Position numbers and translations under genes: made by a program. A stretch of 44,320 nucleotides of DNA from Geothermobacter hydrogeniphilus (lineage in GTDB: Bacteria; Desulfobacterota; Desulfuromonadia; Desulfuromonadales; Geothermobacteraceae). The stretch lies in assembly GCF_002898515.1 (NCBI RefSeq), contig NZ_PPFX01000032.1, positions 1-44,320 on the forward strand. The letters are read 5' to 3'. This document shows, one piece after another, positions 7,752 through 16,493 of the stretch. The notes below the pieces were generated by a model, which searched no databases, was not told the DNA's origin, and saw only the letters and a list, made by a program, of their open reading frames with translations. Each line of letters opens with the position of its first letter. The first letter of the stretch is position 1.

Positions 7752-9017
7752 ATGGATATTCTTGCTTTGAACTGCGGCAGTTCGTCGGTCAAGTACCAGC
7801 TCTACAACTGGAGCAAAAAAGAGGTCATCGCCAAGGGGATGGTGGAAAGGGTCACCATCGGCGACTCGTTCATCATCCACGAGGTCCCCGGACGCGAAAC
7901 CTATCGTGAAGAATACGAGTGCCCGGATCACAAGGTCGCCATCCACCTGATCGTCAAGACCCTGACCGATCCTGAATACGGTGTCATCAAAGAGATGAAC
8001 GAGATCAGCGCGGTCGGCCACCGGGTGGTCCACGGCGGCGAGAAATTCACCTGTTCGGTGATGATCGACGACGCCGTCCTCGACGCCATCAAGGAGGTGC
8101 AGCATCTCGCGCCGCTGCACAATCCGCCCAATATCGCCGGCATCGAGGCCGCCCAGGCCAACCTGCCCGAAGTGCCGCATATCGCCATTTTCGATACCGC
8201 CTTCCACCAGTCGATGCCGGAGGCCGCCTACATGTACCCGCTGCCCTACGAGTGGTACGAGAAATACGGCGTCCGCCGCTACGGCTTCCACGGCACCAGC
8301 CATCTCTACGTCTCCAAGCGGGCGGCGGTGATGCTCGGCAAGGAGCCGAAGGACTGCAACATCATCACCATGCACATCGGCAACGGCGTCTCGCACACCG
8401 CCATCAAGGGCGGCGTTTCGGTCGATACCTCGATGGGCCTGACCCCTCTCGAAGGTGCCGTGATGGGAACCCGCTGCGGAGACATCGACCCGGCCATCCC
8501 GATGTTCATCCAGCAGCAGGAGAACCTGTCAGCGAAGGAAATCGACACGATCCTCAACAAGAAGTCGGGGGTTCTCGGCATCACCGGCCAGTTCACGGAC
8601 CGCCGCGACGTGCTTGAGGGCATTGACAACGGCGACGAGCGCTGCAAACTGGCCCTGGAGATCGAGGGCTACCGATTGAAGAAATATATCGGCGCCTACT
8701 GCGCCGCCCTGGGCCGGCTCGACGCCGTGGTCTTCACCGCCGGGGTCGGCGAGATGGGCTGGAAGATCCGCGAGGCCGCGCTGGAAAACCTCGACCACAT
8801 GGGGATCATTCTCGACAAGGAGAAGAACCGCAACACTATGACCCGGAAAAAAGAGTCCGTCATCACCACCCCCGACTCACCGATCAAGGTGTTCGTCATT
8901 CCGACCGATGAGGAACTGGTCTTCACCGAGGATGTGGTCGCAATCCTCGAAGAGACCTACACCGATCACATGAATTTCAAGTACTCGTTTTCGTCGAGCG
9001 AGTTTCAGCGCAAATAA
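7752..9017 (+). CDS. ackA: Acetate kinase
   Basis: A 421-residue enzyme that interconverts acetyl phosphate plus ADP with acetate plus ATP. The N-terminus MDILALNCGSSSVKYQLY is the ASKHA phosphate-binding signature; GHRVVHGGEKF, RYGFHGTSHLYVS, HIGNGVS, GTRCGDIDP and FTAGVGE are all present. It is slightly longer than the usual 400 or so because of a C-terminal tail. A GGAGGAGG site (7735-7743) precedes the ATG. The stop codon is followed at once by an 8-bp tandem repeat and then a terminator. pta lies next but faces the other way. Confidence 0.97.
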   Translation: MDILALNCGSSSVKYQLYNWSKKEVIAKGMVERVTIGDSFIIHEVPGRETYREEYECPDHKVAIHLIVKTLTDPEYGVIKEMNEISAVGHRVVHGGEKFTCSVMIDDAVLDAIKEVQHLAPLHNPPNIAGIEAAQANLPEVPHIAIFDTAFHQSMPEAAYMYPLPYEWYEKYGVRRYGFHGTSHLYVSKRAAVMLGKEPKDCNIITMHIGNGVSHTAIKGGVSVDTSMGLTPLEGAVMGTRCGDIDPAIPMFIQQQENLSAKEIDTILNKKSGVLGITGQFTDRRDVLEGIDNGDERCKLALEIEGYRLKKYIGAYCAALGRLDAVVFTAGVGEMGWKIREAALENLDHMGIILDKEKNRNTMTRKKESVITTPDSPIKVFVIPTDEELVFTEDVVAILEETYTDHMNFKYSFSSSEFQRK

Positions 9018-9081
9018 GGCTGGAAGGCTGGAAGGCTGGAAGGCTGGAAGGCTGGAAGGCTGGAAGGCTGGAAGGCTGGAA
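9018..9081. repeat. Tandem repeat (GGCTGGAA) x 8
   Basis: Eight perfect copies of an 8-bp unit begin at the base after the ackA stop codon and end 11 nt before the terminator hairpin. The copy number may vary between strains by slippage. As it is untranslated it could alter only the 3' end of the mRNA. Confidence 0.95.
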
Positions 9082-9091
9082 GCAGGTAAAC

Positions 9092-9130
9092 AAAAGCCGG
9101 TGGTAATGTCCACCGGCTTTTGCTTTTTTT
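9092..9130 (+). terminator. Rho-independent terminator of ackA
   Basis: AAAAGCCGGTGG and CCACCGGCTTTT form a perfect 12-bp stem around a 6-nt loop, followed by GCTTTTTTT. It can also work for transcripts coming from the pta side. Confidence 0.92.
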
Positions 9131-9144
9131 GCACCCCGTTCCAA

Positions 9145-9265
9145 GGCGCGAGGGATTTTTCGTCAGATCAAGGCGGAGACGTGATTCCCGCGGAGGTGTA
9201 GCGGCAGCTACTCCGCACAAGGAAATCACGCCTCCAACGCCGAGCTGGCGGAAAAGAACCGCGCC
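9145..9265. repeat. Palindrome family P1, copy 3, abutting the pta stop codon
   Basis: A 121-bp imperfect palindrome with outer arms GGCGCG/CGCGCC, then TTTTTCGTCAGATC paired with GAGCTGGCGGAAAA, then GGAGACGTGATTCCC paired with GGAAATCACGCCTCC, and a centre GTAGC-GGCA-GCTAC. It ends 4 nt from the TAG stop of pta (minus strand). Confidence 0.85.
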
Positions 9266-9269
9266 CTCG

Positions 9270-10271
9270 CTACCCCTGGGCCTGGACGGCGGTAATGGCT
9301 GCCACCGACACAATATCCTCGACACTGCAGCCGCGCGAGAGGTCATTGACCGGCTTGGCCAGCCCCTGGATGATCGGCCCGACCGCCTCGGCGCCGGCCA
9401 GCCGCTCGACCAGCTTGTAGCCGATATTGCCGGCATCGAGATCGGGGAAAACCAGCACGTTGGCCTTGCCGGCGACCGCTGAATCCGGCGCCTTCTTGGC
9501 GCCGACCCTGGGCACCAGGGCGGCATCGGCCTGCAGTTCACCGTCAATCTGCAGCTCGGGAGCAATCTCCTTCGCAATTTTCAATGCTTCGAGGACCTTG
9601 TCACAGTCAGGGTGGCCGGCGCTGCCCTTGGTCGAGAAGGAGAGCATCGCCACCCGCGGTTCGGCACCGAGAAAACTCCGGCAGCTGGCGGCGGTGGCCA
9701 CGGCGATTTCGGCCAGCGCCTGGGCATCGGGATTCGGGTTGACGGCGCAGTCGGCGAAGCAGATGGTGCCGTTCTCGCCAAATTCAGGGGTTCTGGTCAC
9801 CATCAGGAAGACCGAGGAAACGGTGCGCATGCCCGGCGCCGTGCCGATCACCTGGAAGGCGGCGCGCAGCACGTCCCCGGTGGTGTTGAAAGCTCCGGCC
9901 ACCATGCCGCCGGCATCTCCCCTGCGCACCATCATGGCGCCGAAGAACAGGTTGTCCTCAGCGGTCAGGGTCTGCCGGGCCTGCTCGGCGGTCATCCCCT
10001 TCTTCTCCCGCAGTTTGACCAGTTCGGCGACATAGTCGTCGAGATCGGCCGCCGCGGCCGGATCAACCAGGTCGACGCCATCCAGCGAGACACCCAGTTC
10101 CCCGGCTCTGGCCTGCAGATCCTCGGGTTTGCCAAGCAGCACGACCCTGGCCAGACCGTCCCCAACGATCCGACCGGCAGCCTGAACCATCCGCTCGTCA
10201 TAACCTTCCGGCAGCACCACGGTCTGCGGATTCTGTTTTGCCTTGTTCTTGATCTGATCCACCAAATGCAT
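9270..10271 (-). CDS. pta: Phosphate acetyltransferase (short form)
   Basis: A 333-residue enzyme that interconverts acetyl-CoA plus phosphate with acetyl phosphate plus CoA, paired with AckA. I chose the ATG at 10271 ([13 protein letters not shown]), which has an AAGGAGG site 7 nt upstream; the frame extends 22 codons further without support. Family segments include [55 protein letters not shown] and [20 protein letters not shown]. The length matches single-domain Pta without the N-terminal regulatory domains. Its stop is TAG, 4 nt from palindrome P1 copy 3. It converges on ackA instead of forming the common ackA-pta operon. Confidence 0.96.
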   Translation of the reverse strand: MHLVDQIKNKAKQNPQTVVLPEGYDERMVQAAGRIVGDGLARVVLLGKPEDLQARAGELGVSLDGVDLVDPAAAADLDDYVAELVKLREKKGMTAEQARQTLTAEDNLFFGAMMVRRGDAGGMVAGAFNTTGDVLRAAFQVIGTAPGMRTVSSVFLMVTRTPEFGENGTICFADCAVNPNPDAQALAEIAVATAASCRSFLGAEPRVAMLSFSTKGSAGHPDCDKVLEALKIAKEIAPELQIDGELQADAALVPRVGAKKAPDSAVAGKANVLVFPDLDAGNIGYKLVERLAGAEAVGPIIQGLAKPVNDLSRGCSVEDIVSVAAITAVQAQG

Positions 10272-10393
10272 TGCACTTACCTCCTTGTCCAGAGTTGGAA
10301 AAGCCCATATATAGCCGTTCGCGCCGAAGCCGGTCAACAGAATTTGCCATCCACGCGCGATCAGAAATTATCCAACACATCTCTTCCATCGGT

Positions 10394-10399
10394 TATAAT
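10394..10399 (+). promoter_or_regulatory. -10 box of a probable tonB-like promoter
   Basis: A perfect TATAAT lies 30 nt before the ATG at 10429. The -35 region (TCCAAC, 17 nt upstream) is poor, so the promoter may need an activator or may not be used. Confidence 0.4.
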
Positions 10400-10428
10400 G
10401 ATGCGCCTATATCAACCTCACGGACCCC

Positions 10429-11358
10429 ATGAACCGGAATCGCACCCAACAGAACCTGCTACTGCTCTTCCTGCTGCTCTCACTGCTGATCCACCTGCTG
10501 CTGGTTCTGCTGAGCAAGCAGCTGCCCCTGTTTCCCAAACCGCAGAAGCCGGAACGGGTCTATGTCCAGATGAGAGAACCTGAACAGTTCCGGGACCTGG
10601 ACATGCCGGTTCACAAAGAGCTGGAAAAACCACGAAAAAAACCGGCCAAACGCCTCGGGCCGGCCGACCAGGTGGTCGAAAAGGAACAGGCTCCCAAGGG
10701 AGAGAGCCTGGAAGATATGCGTCCGGACGCCGCCGCGCCGCCGGCCCCGGCAATGAAACCCAGGGTCGCCGCGCCACAACCGAAAAAGGGCAAACCAAAA
10801 GCGGAATCTCTTCCCGAGGGGAAACAGCCGACCGTCCAGAAGCAGGTCAAGACCACCGAAGAGAATCAACCACGGGAAGAAACCCAGGCGAGTGAACAGA
10901 CCGAAACGCTGCCGGATACCCGGTCACTGCTGCAACTGCCGAGCGACACCACCGCCCGGATCGACAAGGAATGGCGACAAAAACAGCGTGATGTCGCCGT
11001 CGGTGACGAGGTCTGGCTCGACAGCCAGCAGGATCTGCTGTTTTCCTTTTTTCAGCGCCTGCGCAACGGCATCTACAACGTCTGGAACTATCCCGCCAGC
11101 GCCGCTCGACAAGGAAGGCAGGGACGATGCCTGGTCCGCATGACCTTCCTGCGCGACGGTTCAGTCAAAAAAGTCGAACTGCTGAGATCCTCAGGAACCC
11201 GCATCCTGGACAGGGAGGCGCTGGCCGCCGTCCGCAAGGGCGGCCCCTACGGTCCGCTGCCGCGGGCCTACCCGAAGGACAAACTGGTCATCAAGGCCTG
11301 GTTCACCTACGACCTGCGCAGGAGCCGCACCAAGGGCGCGGGAATCTACGGACAATAG
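10429..11358 (+). CDS. TonB-family energy-transducing protein
   Basis: A 309-residue inner-membrane protein. It has an N-terminal membrane helix (about 9-29), a long Pro/Lys/Glu-rich spacer (about 33-165) able to span the periplasm, and a C-terminal TonB domain (about 205-302) with YNVWNYP, VRMTFLRDGSVKKVELLRSSG and LDREALAAVRKGGPYGPLP. TonB proteins pass proton-motive energy from ExbB-ExbD to outer-membrane receptors; TolA-like proteins have the same layout. No exbB, exbD or receptor gene is in the window, so its system is not known. Its stop TAG (11356-11358) is followed with no gap by palindrome P3 copy 1. Confidence 0.87.
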   Translation: MNRNRTQQNLLLLFLLLSLLIHLLLVLLSKQLPLFPKPQKPERVYVQMREPEQFRDLDMPVHKELEKPRKKPAKRLGPADQVVEKEQAPKGESLEDMRPDAAAPPAPAMKPRVAAPQPKKGKPKAESLPEGKQPTVQKQVKTTEENQPREETQASEQTETLPDTRSLLQLPSDTTARIDKEWRQKQRDVAVGDEVWLDSQQDLLFSFFQRLRNGIYNVWNYPASAARQGRQGRCLVRMTFLRDGSVKKVELLRSSGTRILDREALAAVRKGGPYGPLPRAYPKDKLVIKAWFTYDLRRSRTKGAGIYGQ

Positions 11359-11481
11359 CAGACTGAGTAAAAACGCCCATCTGCGGCGTTGTCCTCCCCC
11401 CGCGTCAACGACGTACCTTCCGGTACGCCTTATTCCGCGGGGTTTCGGACGCCTTGCATCTGGACATTTTTACTCAGTCTG
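11359..11481. repeat. Palindrome family P3, copy 1, starting at the base after the TonB stop
   Basis: A 123-bp element bounded by perfect 15-bp inverted ends CAGACTGAGTAAAAA and TTTTTACTCAGTCTG. Inside are CATCTGCGGCGTTG and CGCCTTGCATCTG (paired) and a centre ACGTACC-TTCC-GGTACG. The A/T runs at both ends could make it a two-way terminator. Confidence 0.9.
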
Positions 11482-11538
11482 GGGAGCCTGACATTTCAAT
11501 GCAACGCACCGGTAAGATCGCCCACCTCCGCCGTCAAA

Positions 11539-11655
11539 GGGCGAGGGATTTTTCGCCAGATCAAGACGGAAGCGTGCTTCCCGCGGGGACGTAGCGTACG
11601 CTAGGTCACACAGAGATCGGCAGTCCAACGCCGAGCTGGCGGAAAAGAACCGCCC
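11539..11655. repeat. Palindrome family P1, copy 4 (diverged right arm)
   Basis: Outer arms GGGCG/CGCCC and the pair TTTTTCGCCAGATC / GAGCTGGCGGAAAA are kept. The inner right arm (GAGATCGGCAGTCC) no longer matches the left arm (GGAAGCGTGCTTCCC), so this copy is decaying. Its centre is GTAGCGTACGCTAG. It is not next to a gene end. Confidence 0.8.
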
Positions 11656-11705
11656 CTCGTACCTGACAACGAAGCACGAACGCTCTGTCTCCCCGCACTG
11701 TCAAA

Positions 11706-11824
11706 GGGCGAGGGATTTTTCGTCAGATCAAGGCGGAGGCGTGCTTCCCGCGGAGGCGTAGCGGCAGCTACGTCGCACAAGGGAAGCACGTCTCCAACGC
11801 CGATCTGGCGGAAAAGAACCGCCC
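11706..11824. repeat. Palindrome family P1, copy 5, abutting the gcvPB stop codon
   Basis: A 119-bp palindrome and the best-paired copy: GGAGGCGTGCTTCCC with GGGAAGCACGTCTCC, and TTTTTCGTCAGATC with GATCTGGCGGAAAA. It ends one base from the TAG stop of gcvPB. The stretch 11482-11705 between genes holds only copies 3-1 and 4 and short unrecognised spacers. Confidence 0.87.
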
Positions 11825-11825
11825 G

Positions 11826-13286
11826 CTATGCCTGCCAGCAGAGGCAGGGCTGCCTCGCCGCCCGCGTCTCATCCAGTCGCCCGATTTTGGTGCAGCGCGG
11901 TGCTTCGTGCAGCAGCTCGGGATTCTCCTCCGCCTCTTTGGCAATCGCCAGCATGGCATCACAAAACTCGTCGATCACCTGTTTGCTCTCACTTTCGGTC
12001 GGCTCTATCATGATCGCGCCATGAACCACCAGCGGGAAGTAGATGGTCGGCGGATGGTAACCGTAATCGATCAGCCGCTTGGCGAGATCGAGGGTGTGGC
12101 AGTCACCGCCGAGGTTCTTGTCGGAGAAAACCACCTCGTGCAGTGAGCGCTGCTTGTAGGGCAGGTGAAAGACCTCCTCCAGCCGGGCGCGGATGTAGTT
12201 GGCGTTGAGGACCGCCAGCTCACTGGAACGTTTCAGCCCTTCGCCGCCGAGGCTGCGCAGGTAGGCCCAGGCACGGACCATGACGCCGAAATTGCCGTTG
12301 AAGGCCCGCAGCCGACCGATACTCTGCGGACGGTCATGATCGAGACGGAATCCATCCCCGGTCTTCACCACCAGCGGTGCCGGCAGGAAGGGTTCGAGGG
12401 CCTGGCAGACACCGACCGCGCCGGCCCCCGGCCCACCGCCGCCATGGGGGGTGGAGAAGGTCTTGTGCATGTTGAAATGCATCACGTCCATTCCCAGGTC
12501 GCCGGGGCGGGCAATCCCCATCAGGGCATTGAGGTTGGCCCCGTCACAGTACACCAGGCCACCCTTTTCATGGACCACATTACAGATTTCACGGATCTGG
12601 CTTTCGAACAGTCCCAGGGTGTTGGGATTGGTCACCATCAGCCCGGCCACGCTGTCGTCCATCTTCGCCCGGACATCCTCGACGTTGAGGACACCGTCCG
12701 GACCACTGGCCAGGGGCACGACCTCGAACCCGCACAGCGCCGCGGTCGCCGGGTTGGTGCCGTGGGCGGTGTCGGGAATCAGCACCCTGGTGCGGCCGCC
12801 GCCACGGGATTCGTGCCAGGCGCGCACCATCAGCATACCGGTCAGTTCGCCATGAGCGCCGGCGGCCGGCTGCAGGGTCAGGGCGGGAAAACCGGAAATT
12901 TCCTTTAGTCCTTCCTGCAGTTCGTACATCAGCGCCAACGCGCCCTGTGCCAGACGGTCAGGGGTGTAGGGATGGAGGTTGGCCATCCCCGGCCTGCGGC
13001 AGGCCACCTCGTTGACCTTGGGGTTGTATTTCATGGTACAGCTACCGAGGGGATAAAAACCGGAATCGACGCCGTAGTTCCAGGTCGACAGGCGGGTGAA
13101 ATGGCGCACCACGTCGACCTCGGACAGCTCCGGGAATCCTTCCACCGTGTCACGCACCAGCTCGGCATCCAGCTGAGCGGGCGGAACATCCGACGCCGGC
13201 AGGCTGTAGCCCTTGCGGCCACTGTCGGACAATTCGAACAACAGTTTTTCATTCAGCACCAGTCCTCGGGTTCCGAGTCGACTCAT
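11826..13286 (-). CDS. gcvPB: Glycine dehydrogenase (decarboxylating) subunit 2
   Basis: A 486-residue PLP enzyme, the catalytic half of the P-protein in organisms that split it in two. With GcvPA it decarboxylates glycine and loads the aminomethyl group on lipoyl-GcvH. The PLP lysine is K275 in NMHKTFSTPHGGGGPG; AHGTNPATAA and YCDGANLNALMG are also typical. It overlaps gcvPA by 4 bp and is the last gene of the gcv operon. Its C-terminal end looks complete. The stop is TAG, one base from palindrome P1 copy 5; no other terminator is seen, so the palindrome may end the transcript. Confidence 0.97.
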   Translation of the reverse strand: MSRLGTRGLVLNEKLLFELSDSGRKGYSLPASDVPPAQLDAELVRDTVEGFPELSEVDVVRHFTRLSTWNYGVDSGFYPLGSCTMKYNPKVNEVACRRPGMANLHPYTPDRLAQGALALMYELQEGLKEISGFPALTLQPAAGAHGELTGMLMVRAWHESRGGGRTRVLIPDTAHGTNPATAALCGFEVVPLASGPDGVLNVEDVRAKMDDSVAGLMVTNPNTLGLFESQIREICNVVHEKGGLVYCDGANLNALMGIARPGDLGMDVMHFNMHKTFSTPHGGGGPGAGAVGVCQALEPFLPAPLVVKTGDGFRLDHDRPQSIGRLRAFNGNFGVMVRAWAYLRSLGGEGLKRSSELAVLNANYIRARLEEVFHLPYKQRSLHEVVFSDKNLGGDCHTLDLAKRLIDYGYHPPTIYFPLVVHGAIMIEPTESESKQVIDEFCDAMLAIAKEAEENPELLHEAPRCTKIGRLDETRAARQPCLCWQA

Positions 13287-14632
13287 GCCGCACCTCCTTT
13301 CAGGGCCGCGACCAGGCGGTCGATATCGTCGCGGCTGTTCTGTTCGGTCACGCAGACCAGCAGCCGGTTGGCATCGGCGGCATCGAACCTGGCCAGGTCG
13401 ATACCACCGAGAATGTTGTCGGCTTCCAGTCGGCGCAGCAATTCAGCAGCCGGCCGCGGAGTGGCAACGACGAATTCATTAAAGGTCGGCGCCTGATAGG
13501 GAAGCAAAAAACCGGGCAGAGAAGCGATCTGCCGCTTGGCATACTCGGCCTTGGCCAGGTTCTGCTCGGCCAGTTCCCGGATCCCCTGCTTGCCCAGCAG
13601 GGCCAGGTAGATGGCCACCATCAGGGCGCAGAGGCCCTGATTGGAACAGATGTTGGACGTCGCCTTCTCCCGCCGGATATGCTGCTCACGGGTAGCGAGG
13701 GTGAGAACAAAACCACGTTCACCGTTTTTGTCCAGGGTTTCCCCGATCAGCCGCCCCGGCATGGAACGCACCGCCTTCTTGCGCGCGGCGAAGAAACCGA
13801 CCCCGGGGCCGCCGTAGGCAACCGGCAGGCCGAAACTCTGCCCTTCGCCGACGGCGATGTCGACACCCTGCTCTCCCGGCGACTTGAGCAGCCCGAGGGA
13901 GACCGGTTCGGCGGTCGCGCTCACCAGCATGGCACCGCAGGCATGGGCCTTGTCGGCCAGGTCGGCGAGCGGCTCGATGACCCCGTAGAAGTTCGGGTAA
14001 CCGACGATCACCGCGGCGACGGTCGTATCGAGAACCGCGGCAAGGGCATCGGCATCGGTACGGCCATCGGCGGCGAGCGTTACCTCGACCAGTTCCAGGC
14101 CGAGGTAACGGCAGTAACTGGCCACCGTCTGCCGGTATTCGGGATGCAGACCGGCCGAGAGGAGCAGTTTCCTGCGACGCGTCGCCCGTACCGCCATCAG
14201 CGCCGCCTCAGCAGTCGCCGAGGCGCCGTCGTACATCGAGGCATTGGCGACATCCATGCCGGTCAGCTGGCAGATCAGGGTCTGGTACTCGAAGATCGCC
14301 TGCAGGGTTCCCTGGCCGATCTCCGGCTGATAGGGAGTGTAGGCGGTGTAGAATTCACTGCGCGAAACGAGATGGTCGACCGCGGCGGGAATAAAATGGT
14401 TGTAGGCTCCGCCGCCCAGGAAAGAGAGCGCCCGGGCACTGGAAGTGTTGAGTTCCGCGAGCCGATCAAGTTCCCGCAGCAGGTCCGGCTCGGAAAGCGC
14501 GGGGGGCAGATCGAGAGGCCTCTGCAGGCGGTCATCAGCGGGGATGGCGCTGAACAGCTCATCGACGCTGCTCACCCCGATGGCCTCCAGCATCTGCCGG
14601 ATATCGTCGTCGGTATGGGGAAGGTAGCGCAT
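13283..14632 (-). CDS. gcvPA: Glycine dehydrogenase (decarboxylating) subunit 1
   Basis: A 449-residue partner of GcvPB that has the P-protein fold but lacks the PLP lysine. I chose the ATG at 14632 (MRYLPHTDDDIRQML), the usual N-terminus, with AAGGAG upstream; the 27 upstream codons are not supported. Family segments include FLGGGAYNHFIPAAVDHL, FYTAYTPYQPEIGQGTLQ, MDVANASMYDGASA and the 'SNICSNQGLCAL' stretch. Its stop overlaps the gcvPB start. A 190-nt gap with a hairpin separates it from gcvH. Confidence 0.96.
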   Translation of the reverse strand: MRYLPHTDDDIRQMLEAIGVSSVDELFSAIPADDRLQRPLDLPPALSEPDLLRELDRLAELNTSSARALSFLGGGAYNHFIPAAVDHLVSRSEFYTAYTPYQPEIGQGTLQAIFEYQTLICQLTGMDVANASMYDGASATAEAALMAVRATRRRKLLLSAGLHPEYRQTVASYCRYLGLELVEVTLAADGRTDADALAAVLDTTVAAVIVGYPNFYGVIEPLADLADKAHACGAMLVSATAEPVSLGLLKSPGEQGVDIAVGEGQSFGLPVAYGGPGVGFFAARKKAVRSMPGRLIGETLDKNGERGFVLTLATREQHIRREKATSNICSNQGLCALMVAIYLALLGKQGIRELAEQNLAKAEYAKRQIASLPGFLLPYQAPTFNEFVVATPRPAAELLRRLEADNILGGIDLARFDAADANRLLVCVTEQNSRDDIDRLVAALKGGAA

Positions 14633-14720
14633 CAGATTCTCCTTCAGGCGACAGCCGCCGGCGTCGCCGTGTGTGGGAAACCGCGAACCGGAAAACGTTG
14701 CCGGTGCGGGCAAACGGCAA

Positions 14721-14759
14721 CAGGCTGTGCCGGTGCGGTCAACCCGCGGGCACAGCCTG
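14721..14759 (-). repeat. Hairpin in the gcvH-gcvPA gap
   Basis: CAGGCTGTGCC (14721-14731) and GGCACAGCCTG (14749-14759) are a perfect 11-bp inverted repeat with a 17-nt loop. There is no T-run after it. It could stabilise the 3' end of the gcvT-gcvH message and so set a higher level of GcvH and GcvT than of the P-protein. This is inference. Confidence 0.5.
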
Positions 14760-14822
14760 CGCCGAAGAATTGCCGGATCATGATCCGGTTACAGCGTGGG
14801 GCAGTCCTCAACCTCAACCGGG

Positions 14823-15209
14823 TCAGTGTTCCGACTCGCAGAACTCCTGGTAGGCCGCGGCATCCATGAGGCTCTCCAGTTCAGCCTGGTCGGAGACCCT
14901 GATCTTGATCATCCAGGCATCTTCATAGGGCGAAGTATTGACCATCTCGGGAGCATCGGGCAACTCCGCGTTGACTTCGACGACCTCCCCGCTGAGCGGC
15001 GCGTAGACATCGGAAACCGCCTTCACCGATTCGACCACGCCGAAGGGCTTGCCCGCCTCAACCTGGGTACCGACTTCAGGCAGTTCGACAAAAACCACGT
15101 CTCCCAGCGCATCCTGGGCGAAATCGCTGATGCCGACGGTGGCGATATCGGCCTCGGAGAGAACCCATTCATGCTCGGCGGTGTACTTCAACTCCTCGGG
15201 AAATTCCAT
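14823..15209 (-). CDS. gcvH: Glycine cleavage system H protein
   Basis: A 128-residue lipoyl carrier that shuttles the aminomethyl group between the P, T and L proteins. The lipoyl lysine is K63 in ESVKAVSDVYAP. The N-terminus MEFPEELKYTAEHEW is standard. I chose the ATG at 15209 with GGAG upstream; the longer frame overlaps gcvT and is not supported. It lies 34 nt after gcvT. The L protein (lpd) is not in the window. Confidence 0.97.
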   Translation of the reverse strand: MEFPEELKYTAEHEWVLSEADIATVGISDFAQDALGDVVFVELPEVGTQVEAGKPFGVVESVKAVSDVYAPLSGEVVEVNAELPDAPEMVNTSPYEDAWMIKIRVSDQAELESLMDAAAYQEFCESEH

Positions 15210-15243
15210 CTCGATTCTCCTTTTTGCAATGATCGGTAGCGGG

Positions 15244-16347
15244 TCAATCCCGCCAGTTCTTGATAAAAGGGGTTTTGGCAACCCGACAGGCGACCTGGCG
15301 GTTGCGGATGCCGATAGACAACTCCTTGCCGACACCGCTGCATTCCGGCCGAACCAACGCCAGTGCGATGCCGACCTTCAGACAAGGCGACATGGTCCCG
15401 CTGGTAACCGTCCCGACCTGCTCCTCGCCGGCGAAAACCGGGTAGCCGTCGCGGGGAATGCCCCGGTCGGTCATCACCAGCCCGGCCAGGCGGCGCGGAA
15501 CGCCTTTTTCTTTCTGTTTGAGCAGCGCGTCGCGGCCGATAAAGTCTCCCTTGTCGAACTTGGTGATCCAGCCGAGGCCCGCCTCCAGCGGGGAAATTTC
15601 GGAGGAAAGTTCATGTCCGTAAAGAGCGAACTTCATCTCCAGCCGCAGGGTGTCCCGCGCGCCGAGACCGCAGGGCTTGATCCCCTCTTCGCTGCCCGCC
15701 GCCATCAATGCCGTCCACACCGACTCGGCCGCTTCGGCGGCGAAGTAAAGCTCGAACCCGTCTTCACCGGTATAACCGGTGCGGGAAATGATGGTCGGGA
15801 CGCCGGCAACCTGCCCTTCGGCAAAGTGGTAGTAGCGGATATCCTTGAGGTTATGCGTGGTCAGGCGGGCGAGAATGGTCTCCGCCGCCGGCCCCTGCAG
15901 CGCCAGTTGGGCATAATCATCACTCAGGTTGCGCAGTTCCACGTCGGGAAAATCACCCTCTTCGAGCACCTGCTCCATCCAGGCGAAATCCTTGTCGGTG
16001 TTGGAGGCGTTGACGCAGAAGAGGAAACGATCGGCGGCGAACCGGTAGAGGGTGACATCATCGACAATCCCGCCGTGGGGATAGCAGATGGCCGAGTACT
16101 GGACCTGCCCGATCTCCAGCTTGGCGGCATCGTTGATGGTCAGGTGCTGGATATAGGCCAGAGCGCCGGCGCCGCGCACTTCGACCTCTCCCATGTGGGA
16201 GACGTCGAACAGACCGGCGGCCTCGCGGGTAGCGAGATGTTCGTCGATCACGCCGGTATACTGGACCGGCATATCCCAGCCGCCAAAGTCGACCATGCGG
16301 GCGGCCAGGTCACGGTGAATACGGTTGAGCGGGGTTTTTTTCAGCAT
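15244..16347 (-). CDS. gcvT: Aminomethyltransferase (glycine cleavage T protein)
   Basis: A 367-residue folate enzyme that moves the methylene group from lipoyl-GcvH to tetrahydrofolate and frees ammonia. Typical segments are MVDFGGWDMPVQY, GLFDVSHMGEVEV, SRTGYTGEDGFELY and CGLGARDTLRLE. Its length is usual. The ATG has AAAGGAG 7 nt upstream. It is the first gene of gcvT-gcvH-gcvPA-gcvPB. The 146-nt gap upstream, to folD, holds a hairpin (16452-16484) but no glycine riboswitch that I can recognise. Confidence 0.97.
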   Translation of the reverse strand: MLKKTPLNRIHRDLAARMVDFGGWDMPVQYTGVIDEHLATREAAGLFDVSHMGEVEVRGAGALAYIQHLTINDAAKLEIGQVQYSAICYPHGGIVDDVTLYRFAADRFLFCVNASNTDKDFAWMEQVLEEGDFPDVELRNLSDDYAQLALQGPAAETILARLTTHNLKDIRYYHFAEGQVAGVPTIISRTGYTGEDGFELYFAAEAAESVWTALMAAGSEEGIKPCGLGARDTLRLEMKFALYGHELSSEISPLEAGLGWITKFDKGDFIGRDALLKQKEKGVPRRLAGLVMTDRGIPRDGYPVFAGEEQVGTVTSGTMSPCLKVGIALALVRPECSGVGKELSIGIRNRQVACRVAKTPFIKNWRD

Positions 16348-16451
16348 AATGCCACTCCTTTCAGAGCCGCATTATGGAGGATAGACGAACAATTGAAAAG
16401 TTTTTTTCCGGCAGATCGAACAATGTTTCCGTATCACCCCCCACCCCGGTT

Positions 16452-16484
16452 CCGGGCGGCGACCGCCGCCGGAACGGGAAGAGG
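16452..16484 (-). repeat. GC-rich hairpin between folD and gcvT
   Basis: On the minus strand GTTCCGGCGGCG and CGCCGCCCGGAAC pair almost perfectly with a very short loop. No T-run follows. It may weaken or separate expression of folD and the gcv genes, which lie on the same strand. Confidence 0.5.
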
Positions 16485-16493
16485 GTTTCCATC

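Noticed and set aside
9018-9081. CRISPR array
   Set aside because: The unit is 8 bp with no spacers, so it is a simple tandem repeat. No cas gene is present in the window.
16348-16493. Glycine riboswitch before gcvT
   Set aside because: The gap contains a GC-rich hairpin but not the tandem or single glycine aptamer core that I would recognise, and it is short.
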